From a virus: a stretch of 64,000 nucleotides of DNA. The stretch spans positions 1 through 64,000 of the IMG/VR virus record IMGVR_UViG_3300036791_000399; one strand, given 5' to 3'. Under the pieces are notes generated by a model. The model ran no database searches. It saw nothing but the letters and a program-made list of their open reading frames with translations, and had not been told where the DNA came from. Both the position numbers and the translations under genes were made by a program. Positions 33,330 to 42,600 of the stretch are shown one piece after another; within the stretch, counting starts at the first letter, position 1, and each line of letters opens with the position of its first letter.

Positions 33330-34075
33330 GCTACACCTACATCACCTTCAAGAGCGCTCTGGCGATCGAAATGGCGGTGCCGAACAACGACCCCACCAAC
33401 CCGCAGTTCATCGCCATCATCAACACCCTGGTCGATCAGGCCGAACAGCGCTGCTATCGCGATCTCGACCTTCTCAACGCCACCTCGACGCAAACGCTGC
33501 CGCTCACCGCGGGCTCTTCAAAGCTCGATTTCTCGACCCTGTCGCCGAACCTTCTCATCCTTGAGGACGTGAACATCGTTCTGCCGGCGACGGTGACCAA
33601 TCCGGAACTCGGCGAGCGGGCGCCGGTCTATCCCGTCAGCAAGGAATGGCTCCGGATGACCTACGGGGTCAGCGGAACCAAGGGTGTGCCGGTCTGGTAC
33701 GCCATGAATGACGATCGTACGATCTTGCTGGGGCCCTTCCCCGACCAGGGCTACACCGTCGAACTCATCGGCAAATATCGGCCGACGCCGCTCTATTCGG
33801 CGCCGCCTGGGGACGGAACCCAGACGACCGTGCTCACCTCGATGCTGCCGGATCTCTTCCTCGCCGCGGCAATGTGCGCCGGTAGCGCCTATCAGCATAA
33901 TTGGGGCGCCCAGTCCGACGATCCGCGTCAGGCGATGTCCTGGGAGACGAACTACCAGACCTTGCTCGGGTCAGCGAAGGGCGAGGAGATGCGCAAGAAA
34001 ACACATGGGTGGATGAGTATGACATCGGAGATCCCGGCAATGCCGAACCCGCCAGGAACGCCAGGACCGCCCTAA
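33326..34075 (+). CDS. Tail adaptor protein (probable), 249 aa
   Basis: Helical start (FIAIINTLVDQAEQRCYRDLD), beta hairpin (DDRTILLGPFPDQGYTVELIG) and helical C-terminal half with WETNYQTLLGSAKGEEM. This layout fits phage adaptor proteins at the head-tail joint and resembles the protein at 25521. The last 15 residues are Pro-rich. Converges with an HNH gene, four-base overlap. Confidence 0.65.
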   Translation: MSYTYITFKSALAIEMAVPNNDPTNPQFIAIINTLVDQAEQRCYRDLDLLNATSTQTLPLTAGSSKLDFSTLSPNLLILEDVNIVLPATVTNPELGERAPVYPVSKEWLRMTYGVSGTKGVPVWYAMNDDRTILLGPFPDQGYTVELIGKYRPTPLYSAPPGDGTQTTVLTSMLPDLFLAAAMCAGSAYQHNWGAQSDDPRQAMSWETNYQTLLGSAKGEEMRKKTHGWMSMTSEIPAMPNPPGTPGPP

Positions 34076-34548
34076 TGCCGCCGATTAGCGCGCTGCTCTT
34101 TGGGGGTCGACCATCGGCAATTCCCAGGCTCGTAGTCGCCATTGTTGTCGATGCGATCAATGCTGTGCTTCGAACTTGGTTTCCGACCCATGTCGGCGAG
34201 AAAGTTTTCGTAGCGGTCCCATCGATGACACACCGTAATGCCGCGACCTCCGTAGTAGTGATACTCATTGTAACTTGGAGACTGGCAGCGACGACGAAGG
34301 TTATACCAAGCCTTTAACTCTGGTGTATTAGGATGGCTTTCGCCATGCGTGCGATTCATTCGCCCAGCGCGTATACGGAGACATCCGCAGGATCGGGTTT
34401 CGCCACTTTTCAAGTGGCAGGCGGAGACAACTGCTTCACTCCCGCAGTCGCAGCGGCAGAGCCAGTGGGCGTTGCGGTTTCGTACTTCTACAAAGGAAAG
34501 AGCAATTAGAAGATGAAAGCGCTGACCTGCTATATTGATGACGGACAT
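34072..34548 (-). CDS. HNH homing endonuclease with N-terminal zinc ribbon
   Basis: 158 residues on the minus strand between two tail genes. N-terminal CRCDCG and SCGCL pairs form a zinc-ribbon DNA-binding unit; then YYGGRGITVCHRWDRYENF and SIDRIDNNGDYEPGNCRW, the nuclease signature. Low GC against neighbours. Same type as genes at 26596 and 55284. Confidence 0.88.
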   Translation of the reverse strand: MSVINIAGQRFHLLIALSFVEVRNRNAHWLCRCDCGSEAVVSACHLKSGETRSCGCLRIRAGRMNRTHGESHPNTPELKAWYNLRRRCQSPSYNEYHYYGGRGITVCHRWDRYENFLADMGRKPSSKHSIDRIDNNGDYEPGNCRWSTPKEQRANRRH

Positions 34549-34571
34549 GCGTTGTTTCCTGGGCTGCTGTC

Positions 34572-37500
34572 ATGCCATTTATGACTGTGAAATTAATTCC
34601 GGGGGTCAGGGCTGAACAGACGCCATTGTTGCTACAGACTGGAATTACACAAAGCAACAACATTCGCTGGCGCGATGGCCTCGCGGAGAAAATCGGCGGC
34701 TGGAAGAAGTTCTACAACGCGGCGATTGCCGGCCCGGTGCGCGAGCTATGGACGTGGGCCGACCTGGACGGCGCCAACCATCTGGCGGCCGCGGGCGGCA
34801 ATAACGTCAATGTCATCACCGGCACTTCCCTAAGCCCGGTCGGCCCGCTCGCCGCAACTCGACATCCGAGCGGATTGGCGACGACCGCCGGGTCGCCGCT
34901 CGTTGTGGTCACCGACACCGGTTCGAACGCTAGTACTTATGAAAGCGTCACCCTGCAGACCCCCTATGCCATTAGCGGTGCAGGTGGCTTCGTCATCTAT
35001 CCAGGCAGCTATCCGATCGTCGCCGTCGCTGACGGTTCTCACTACACGATCAACATCGGCCAAAACGCTACTCTGACCGCCTCCACTGGGACGCTCTGCA
35101 CGATCAGCAGCACTCTGGGCTCGGCGACGTTCACGGTCGCTCTTCCGAACCACAATCTTGCCGTCGGGGCGAGCTTCTCGATCATTCTCCCGACTGCGGT
35201 TGGCGGAGTGGTGCTGTCAGGCTTCTATACGGTCGCTTCGGTTGTCGACTCCGGCCACTTCACCATCATGGGGCCGAACCAAGCAGTATCCGCCCAGACT
35301 TCGAACTACGGCAATCTCTCGACTACCCAACTCATCCAATGGGTCGTTAAAAGCCAACAGCCTCCGCCAACGCTTACGGCCATTGCTGCATTCGCGTCTG
35401 GTTATGCGGGCATCATGATGCCGCCGAACCCCGGCAACATTACGCCAGGGATGACGGTGTACGATGAGACAACCAACCAGACACTCGGCATCGTGCAGAG
35501 CTATGGCCCGCTGACGGCCAGTCAGACCCTGACCAATGGGTTCGCCTCTGGGGCGACGTCGATCAACATGGCGCCCAATACGAACACGCTTGGCGTGATT
35601 CCCGGCATGACCGCTACGATCAGATCATCGCTCTTGGGCACGGTTTCAGCCTATGTCGGCAGTACGCTCACCCTGGCCGCTGCTACGACTTTCCCGTCCA
35701 CGTACAGCATCACAGCCTCGGCTGCGTTTACGACCGCCTACCAGGGCATCATGGTGCCGCCCAATCCAGGCTTCGCAGCCGCAGGCTTGACTGTCACCGA
35801 CCTCACGACTGGCCACTCGCTCGGCACGGTCGCGACCTACAAGAATTACCCGATACTGACCGATCTTGTTCAGTTCGCTAATCACTCCTGGGTGATCGGC
35901 GCGACCTCTGTCGACATGACCCCCTACACCAATGCTGGCAATGGCGGCGGCGGTGATAATCCCATCATCCCCGGCATGACGATTGGTGACTCCAATGTCG
36001 GGGGAGGCACGGTCGTCCTCAGCACGGTCGGCGCCTATATCGGCCATACGCTCACCTTTGCGACTCCGGCTGCATACAGTTCTGCTACAGGCTTTGACCG
36101 GCTTGAATTTCAGACCACCGGGACGCAAAACGTCCTCGGCCTGACAGGCAACATCGCCGCCAACAGCGCCGGATCCAACGACACTCTGGGGTTCGTAGGC
36201 GCTTCGATTTCCAATGATCCGGTGACGTTCAGCAGCGGATCCAATCACGTCCTGATTTTCACTGCGCCTCTCAGCACCAGTAGCGCCGGGGCGAACGATG
36301 TCCTGGCGTTCATCGGGGCATCGGCGCCGCCGCCGACTGTGACAGCGCAAGCAGGGTTTACGACCGACTACTGGGGCATCGCGGTGCCAGCTAACCCAGG
36401 GCCCATTGTCAATGGCATGTCGGTTGTCGATCAGACCACCAATCAGTTTCTCGGCACGGTCGCAAGTTACGGGACGGTGACGAACGCTCGGCAAGTAGTG
36501 GCATGGGGAATGGCGGGCGGCGAAGGCACTCCGGTCGGCATCGGCGAGACTAGCGCGGACATGACCCCCTATACGAACCATTTTCCAACACCGATCATTC
36601 CCGGCATGACGATCGTCGACCATGATCAGAGCAAGACTGTCGGCACAGTCGTCAGCTACATCGGCAACATCCTGACCTGGACGCCTGCGATCACCTTCAC
36701 TGCAGATCCTGGCGATGAGTGGCTGTTCAGCAGCGGGACACAAAACGTCCTCGGCTTGAACACCTTTCTCGATGCCAACAGCGCCGGATCCAGCGACCTC
36801 CTGTCGTTCATTGCTCCATCAGGGCCGCCACCGGCTGGCACAACGCCGATGTCGGCCGACGATTGGTGCATGTTCAATTTCGGCAGCGTCCTTCTCATCA
36901 ATCCGCAAGACGGGCCGATCTTTCAGTATGACCCGACGAGCGGCCTTAGCACTGCGCAATTGGTTCCGAACGCGCCGGTCGCGGCGCATGGCATGTTCCT
37001 CGCCATGCCGCAGCAGATGGTGGTCGCCTACGGCGCCTCGGTCCAGGGCGTCCAGGATCCGATGCTGGTCGCTTGGTCCGACGCGGGCAACTACAACACC
37101 TGGAAGCTCGCCGTCGGCAATCAGGCCGGAACCTTTCGCTTGTCGCGCGGCTCGATGATCGTCGGCGGGATGCAGATGCCGATGCAGGCGATGCTGTGGA
37201 CCGACGTCGGTCTTTGGCTGATGACGTACATCGGTTATCCGGATGTCTGGGGGTTCTCCGAGATCGCCCAAGAGTGCGGGCTGATCGCCAAGAAGGCGGC
37301 GGGCGTGCTCGGCTCCCAGGTCTTCTGGATGGGCAGGGATAAGTTCTGGACATTCACCCAGGGCCAAGTTCAGCCGCTCCCGTGCGAGGTCTGGGACGCT
37401 GTCTTTCAAAACCTCAATACGGATCTCCTCCACCTCATTCGCTGCGGCACAGACACCGCCTTCGACGGCGTCGGATGGTTCTATCCGTCGCTCGCGACGA

Positions 37501-38081
37501 AGCAGCCAGGGGCGCTGCAGGAGAACGATTCCTTCGTCAAGTTCAACCGGGTCACCGGAGAGTGGGACTATGGAACGCCGATCGACGTCTTTGGCGACGG
37601 GAAGACCGGCGGCTCCCTGATCTCCGACTGGATCGATGCGAACGTGTACGGCAATCCGATCTCGGCGATGACCGATTCGACCGGCACGCTCTCGCAACTC
37701 ATGTGGATGGACATGGGTCAGGACGCCGATGGCGCGCCGATCGATTGGTGGTTCCGCACCGGTCTTTTCCTGCTTAGCGAGGGCGAAGATTTCCTTTTTG
37801 TCGACCGCTGCCGGCCTGACTTCAAATGGCGGAAGTTCTCAAGCCCATCGACGCCGAGCGCGCAGATCAAAATCACCTTGTACGCCTACGAGGACAGCGA
37901 CAATCCGGCGAAGCCGCCTTCCATCTATGGGCCGTTCACCGTCGCTGATGATTCGGGACCGTTTGACCCGAGAGCGCGCGGGCGTTACTTCTCGCTGAAG
38001 GTAGAAGGGAACGATCTCGGCAGCTTCGCCCGCATGGGTGCGGTGAAGTTTCGCTTTGCACCGGACGGAAGGGCCGGGTGA
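34572..38081 (+). CDS. gp10-like tail/DNA-stabilisation protein with repeat insertion
   Basis: 1169 residues. N terminus (PGVRAEQTPLLLQTGITQSN, NNIRWRDGLAEKIGGW) and the last about 400 residues (VAWSDAGNYNTWKLAVGN, KKAAGVLGSQVFWMGRDKF, FVKFNRVTGEWDY) resemble P22 gp10-type proteins that close the portal and carry the tail hub. Between them, about 270-760, are repeated modules: GIMMPPNPG, GIMVPPNPG and GIAVPANPG blocks and three NSAGSNDTLGF-type blocks. Gp10 is normally near 470 residues, so the insertion more than doubles it. Confidence 0.68.
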   Translation: MPFMTVKLIPGVRAEQTPLLLQTGITQSNNIRWRDGLAEKIGGWKKFYNAAIAGPVRELWTWADLDGANHLAAAGGNNVNVITGTSLSPVGPLAATRHPSGLATTAGSPLVVVTDTGSNASTYESVTLQTPYAISGAGGFVIYPGSYPIVAVADGSHYTINIGQNATLTASTGTLCTISSTLGSATFTVALPNHNLAVGASFSIILPTAVGGVVLSGFYTVASVVDSGHFTIMGPNQAVSAQTSNYGNLSTTQLIQWVVKSQQPPPTLTAIAAFASGYAGIMMPPNPGNITPGMTVYDETTNQTLGIVQSYGPLTASQTLTNGFASGATSINMAPNTNTLGVIPGMTATIRSSLLGTVSAYVGSTLTLAAATTFPSTYSITASAAFTTAYQGIMVPPNPGFAAAGLTVTDLTTGHSLGTVATYKNYPILTDLVQFANHSWVIGATSVDMTPYTNAGNGGGGDNPIIPGMTIGDSNVGGGTVVLSTVGAYIGHTLTFATPAAYSSATGFDRLEFQTTGTQNVLGLTGNIAANSAGSNDTLGFVGASISNDPVTFSSGSNHVLIFTAPLSTSSAGANDVLAFIGASAPPPTVTAQAGFTTDYWGIAVPANPGPIVNGMSVVDQTTNQFLGTVASYGTVTNARQVVAWGMAGGEGTPVGIGETSADMTPYTNHFPTPIIPGMTIVDHDQSKTVGTVVSYIGNILTWTPAITFTADPGDEWLFSSGTQNVLGLNTFLDANSAGSSDLLSFIAPSGPPPAGTTPMSADDWCMFNFGSVLLINPQDGPIFQYDPTSGLSTAQLVPNAPVAAHGMFLAMPQQMVVAYGASVQGVQDPMLVAWSDAGNYNTWKLAVGNQAGTFRLSRGSMIVGGMQMPMQAMLWTDVGLWLMTYIGYPDVWGFSEIAQECGLIAKKAAGVLGSQVFWMGRDKFWTFTQGQVQPLPCEVWDAVFQNLNTDLLHLIRCGTDTAFDGVGWFYPSLATKQPGALQENDSFVKFNRVTGEWDYGTPIDVFGDGKTGGSLISDWIDANVYGNPISAMTDSTGTLSQLMWMDMGQDADGAPIDWWFRTGLFLLSEGEDFLFVDRCRPDFKWRKFSSPSTPSAQIKITLYAYEDSDNPAKPPSIYGPFTVADDSGPFDPRARGRYFSLKVEGNDLGSFARMGAVKFRFAPDGRAG

Positions 38082-38082
38082 T

Positions 38083-38310
38083 ATGGCTCCCCTATCGGGC
38101 TTAACGGGCGATCTGCAGACCGTCGTGACTGCTTTGCAGCAGTTGACGGTCAAGGTCGGCGATCTCATCAAGCAAATTTCGCTCTCGGCGCCGCCGGCAA
38201 ATATCGCCGGTCTCGTGAATGCGGCGAACGATAGCGCCGCAGCCACCGCAGGCGTGCCGGTCGCGGGCATGTACCGGAATGGCAGCGTACTCATGGTTAG
38301 AGTGACGTGA
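38083..38310 (+). CDS. Small protein after the gp10-like gene, 75 aa
   Basis: Starts at ATG 38083, one base after the preceding stop. N-terminal amphipathic helix (LQTVVTALQQLTVKVGDLIKQ) with heptad pattern, short C-terminal strands. Overlaps the next gene as GTGATG. Possibly a tail-tip trimerisation peptide; unproven. Confidence 0.6.
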   Translation: MAPLSGLTGDLQTVVTALQQLTVKVGDLIKQISLSAPPANIAGLVNAANDSAAATAGVPVAGMYRNGSVLMVRVT

Positions 38311-39041
38311 TGCCCGGTTTCAATCCAATCCCCTCCAGCATTCAGATCTCGCGGATGTTGCGCCGGCCGCCGGCTGTCGGGGGCATCGGGTTCCACTCCG
38401 GCATTAAGCAGGCGCCGTTCCCCTTAAAGCGGGCTTTAGGTGGGTCCATCCCCGACAATCCGATGACGCCGGTCATCGGCGCCATCAACACGGCGACCCC
38501 AGGGCGCGCCGACGCGCACCCGACGCACGTCCCGCCTGGAAGCTACGTCATGCCTGCCGACCTCGTCTCGATGATCGGCGAAGGCAACACCGCGGCAGGG
38601 CAGGCGATGCTCGCCAAGATGTTTCTGCCGATACAGGCTCAGTCGACGAATCCGATTGCGCAGATGCGGGGCGGCCCGCCTGGAGGCGGGGGTGCGCCTT
38701 TCGGAGCCGAGATGCCGGGATTGCGATCGAAGCCGATGGGTCCGCCACGGCCGATCGAACCGACAATCGTCGGCGAACCCAAATATCCGATCTACGCTGG
38801 GCCCGGTAAGCAGGGCCCTAACTTCGTCCAGGCGCATGGCGGCGTCGTGCAAGGCTCTCCGGACCAACCGGGCACTCCGATCAACATTAGCGGCGGCGAG
38901 TTTGTGATCCCTCCGCAGGAGGTCAAGCGTCGGGGGCGGGGGGACATCAACCGGGGGCACGAGATCCTCGACGCCTGGATGAAAGACCTCCGCCAGGAGC
39001 ACATTAAGACGCTGAAGAAGCTCCCAGGGCCAGCGACGTGA
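38307..39041 (+). CDS. Gly/Pro-rich late protein with GG motifs, 244 aa
   Basis: Low-complexity N-terminal two thirds with PHxTHVPPGSYVMPAD-like segment and the C-terminal ISGGEFVIPPQEVKRRGRGD, followed by a helix (HEILDAWMKDLRQEHIKTLKK). Such GGEFVIPP segments are familiar from phage proteins near the ejection cluster. Contains ALGGSIPDN and AHGGVVQG, variants of the GG motif. Probably virion-associated. Confidence 0.6.
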   Translation: MMPGFNPIPSSIQISRMLRRPPAVGGIGFHSGIKQAPFPLKRALGGSIPDNPMTPVIGAINTATPGRADAHPTHVPPGSYVMPADLVSMIGEGNTAAGQAMLAKMFLPIQAQSTNPIAQMRGGPPGGGGAPFGAEMPGLRSKPMGPPRPIEPTIVGEPKYPIYAGPGKQGPNFVQAHGGVVQGSPDQPGTPINISGGEFVIPPQEVKRRGRGDINRGHEILDAWMKDLRQEHIKTLKKLPGPAT

Positions 39042-39589
39042 GCAAGAAGTTCAGCCACAACAATCGGCCGCCGAAACCGCCGACGGATCTCTCCCACATT
39101 CGGCTCGCTGGAGAAGCCGATGAGATGCAGATCTTCAACTTGTGCAGCCTGATGCACGCGGAGGTCGGGCTTCACCCGCTGGACTGGCCGAAGATCGCTG
39201 CCATGATCCGGCTGGCGACCATGCGAACGCGGGGGATCGTCGGCGTCATTGGCGAGCCGCACGATCTCAAGGCGGCGATCTTCATGATGATCGAGCCGGT
39301 CTGGTACAGCAGCGCTTTCGTTCTTTTGGACTACTTCACTTACGTCAGGCCTGACGCTCGCCAGAGCACCTACGCCACCGACCTCATCGCCTATGGCAAG
39401 CAGTGCGCTGACGGCCTCGGCATCGATTTTGTTTGTGGCGTATTTTCAACTGTTCGTACAGAAGCAAAGTGTAAACTCTATCGCCGCGTGATGCCGAAGG
39501 TCGGTGAGTTTTATCGCTATCAGCCGAAACCGGAGACGGCAGAGCTTAGCCATTTGTCACAAACCGCCAACCGCGTAGCCGCAGAGTAG
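39038..39589 (+). CDS. GNAT-fold acetyltransferase-like protein
   Basis: 183 residues overlapping the previous stop. IRLAGEADEMQIFNLCSLM (first strand and helix), GVIGEPHDLKAAIFMMIEP (central strands), FVLLDYFTYVRPDARQSTYA (strand 4 and the acetyl-CoA-binding loop position) and a late FYRYQ strand match the GNAT order. The R/QxxGxG/A pyrophosphate motif is degenerate. Phage GNAT proteins next to ejection genes may modify host proteins after injection; activity is uncertain here. Confidence 0.65.
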   Translation: MSKKFSHNNRPPKPPTDLSHIRLAGEADEMQIFNLCSLMHAEVGLHPLDWPKIAAMIRLATMRTRGIVGVIGEPHDLKAAIFMMIEPVWYSSAFVLLDYFTYVRPDARQSTYATDLIAYGKQCADGLGIDFVCGVFSTVRTEAKCKLYRRVMPKVGEFYRYQPKPETAELSHLSQTANRVAAE

Positions 39590-39601
39590 TGGAGACTTGC
39601 G

Positions 39602-42600
39602 ATGGGCTCGGTATGCGGAGGCAGCAGCAACCAAACAACGACCAATTCGAGTTCGCCTCCGCCGCAGACGCAGGCTGACTACCAGGGCTTAATCAATCGC
39701 GCGACCGCGGTCGCGAACACGCCCTACACCCCCTATCCCGGCGAGCAGGTCGCCCCGCTCAGCAATCAGACAAACACCGGCCTCGCCAACCTCAACCAGT
39801 ACGCCTACGCCGCTCAGCCCTATCTGCAGAAAGCGGGCCAGATGACGCAGGGCGCTGCGGCGCCGGTCACTCCGCAGGCCTTCTCCGGCTCGGCGGTCGG
39901 CCAATTTGAGAACCCGTTCACGAGCGACGTGATTCAGGCGACGCAGAACGAGTTCAACAATCAGAACGCTCAGCAGGCGCAATTCCTCAATAGCCAGAAC
40001 ATTGGCGCGGGCGCATTCGGCGGTGATCGGGCGGGCCTGTCGCAGGCGATCTTGGCCGGTCAACAACAGACAGCCCAGGCCCCGGTAATCGCAGGCTTGA
40101 ATCAGGCGAACTACAATCAGGCGCTGGCGGAGTTCAACAATCAGCAGCAGACCGGCCTCGGCGCGCAGGAGTTCAACAATCAGCAACTCGGCCAGATGGC
40201 CAATCAGTACGGCCAGATCGGCCAGGGGATACAGACTGGAGGCCTGCAGGGCGCAACCGGCCAAATCACCGGAGGCATGGTCCCGCAGGGCGAACAGCAA
40301 GCGATCGACACCGCGCTGCAGAACAACTGGAACCTCGGGCAGGCTTACCCGTATCAGTCGACCGGATTCCTCGGCAACATCATCGAGGGGATCGGAAGCC
40401 AGCAGGGTGGGGTCGGGCAGACGACGTCGCCGGGGCCGAGCGGGCTCAGCCAAATCCTGGGCGCCGCCACCGCGGGCACGGGCGCGCTGTCGAACCTGTT
40501 CGGCTCTGCCGCTGGGGGCACGAGCGCGGCGGCCGGGATCGGCACCGCGCTCTCTTCCCTCTTCGGCTTCTCGGACGAGCGCCTGAAAGAGAACATCGTC
40601 CCGGTCGGCAAGACCTTCGACGGTCAGACGATCCATAAGTACAACTTCAAAGGCGACCCCAGGACCCAGATCGGGTTGCTCGCGCAGGAGGTCGAGCGGC
40701 GCCATCCTCATGCCGTCGCCGAGGGCCTGGGCGGCCTGAAGGGCGTCAACTACGACGCGGCGACGAGAGAGTCCGAGCGCGCCGGTTTCGCGGACGGCGG
40801 CGTTTCCCCCGGCTCGATCTTCGACCTCGGCGTCGGCAAGCAGGCGTCTCCGGCCGGCGCGCTGGCGTTGATGGGTGTTCCTGGCGCGAGCGCGGGGACG
40901 GGTCGGTTCGGCGCCGGCTCCCTGTCCATGACGCCAGGGGGCACGCTCTTCGGCCGCGGCGAAGCGCCGGTATCCACCGGAGGCAATGGACCGTCGCCTT
41001 CCAATCCCCTCCAGGGCGGCCCCTGGCAGCATCCCGCTGCGCCGTATACCGCCCCGCAGCCAGGGCCGATGCTAGCGCCTCGGTCCGGAGTGCAAATGCA
41101 AGCGCCAGCGGGGCTGGCCCATGGCGGTCGCGCAGGTTTCGACATTGGCGGTCCGACCGGGCTCGGCAATGTTGACATGACCAACATTCCGAACACGCCG
41201 TTCGTCGATTTCTCGACCCCGTTTGCGATTGCCCAGGGCACCGGGGTTCCAGGCCCCAACGCCGGTATTGCGAATATCGAGTTCTCCTCGGCCAGTGAGG
41301 CGGGAGGCGGGAACAAAGTCTCCGGGCAGACGATCGGCACGTCGAACCTCGCGCCGTCGCAGATCAATCTCTCGGGCGCCCCTCCTGGCACGACCTTCGC
41401 GCCGATCGACTATCAGAACCCAGGCAGCGACTTTCAGACCGCAGGCGCAGAGGCGAGCCTCGGCCCGCATTATTTCACCGTCGGCAAGAATGGTGAATTG
41501 GTCTACGGCGGCGAAGGCACGGGCCCGAGCGGCAGCGTCAATCAGGGGGAGTTGCTCCCTCGTCCCGGCGGGAACCTGCCTACCGACACGCCGAAGACTG
41601 AGAACGCGCCGCCCGTCGCCGCGCCTGCGGCTGGTCCTGCTGCTCCTGCGGCTGGTCCCGCTACGCCCGTTATCCCAGCGGGGGGTCGCTCAACGGGGTA
41701 CAGCGCGAGGGCCATAGCCAACAACCCGTGGCTGGCGAATATGTCTATTCCGGGTGATGCGTTGACTGCTCCCCAGGCCCATGGCGGCCCTGGCGCAGGC
41801 GCGAGCGGCGGTGGGGCGGGCGCGGGCGCGTGGACTGGCGGCAGAATGCCCTTCCAAGGCGGTGGAGGCCTCGATGACCCCCGCTACAGCTTCTATACGC
41901 CGACGACCGGCAACGCGCGCGGGGCGACCTATCATCCGCCAATCCCGACGCCGCCCACTCCGCAACCGATATATACGCCGCGTCATGTCGTGCGTCAGCG
42001 TGCGCCGGTCGCTCCGCCGCCGCCCAGGAACTACCCATTGCCTCCGCCTCGGCCGCAGGATCCGCCGCCGCCGCCCACAGTGGCCGCCGCTCCGATGCCG
42101 CTGCCAAGGCTGGATGATTTTCCGCCTCCGCACCCGGACTTCACCGCCCCCAGGTCGGTCGTCGACCCGATGTCTGGAACGAATGCGGGAATGAACCCGC
42201 CACAGGCTGGCGGGAGCATCTTCCATTCCCTCTTGCCCGCCATGCAGGGTCCGCGTGGCTACACGGCGTCGCCGCCGTCCGACCCCGATCCAGATAGGGC
42301 CCGAGGGATCGATATCGCCAGAGGCCTCCTGGACAACCGTCCAGGCTTTTGGAACTCGGGCGGCGTGATGGGCCAGATGCCGCTCGCGGGCGCCACCGGT
42401 TACACGCCGCAGGGCCAGGGCGTGACTGGCTTTGACAGCCAGGGCGCGGCGATGGGCTCGGGCAGCGTGGCGAAGAAGGCTGCGGGCTTCGACGGTCTGT
42501 TCGGCTCCGGTCTGCGCCAGGGCGGTCGCGTGAGCTTCGCGGACGGCGGTCTGAGCGGGCTCGGGATAGATCCGTCTGGGGTGCCGGTCATCCAACCGAT

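Noticed and set aside
35646-36743. Minus-strand frame of 365 codons
   Set aside because: Lies opposite the repeat region of the gp10-like protein; its apparent repeats merely mirror the plus-strand modules.
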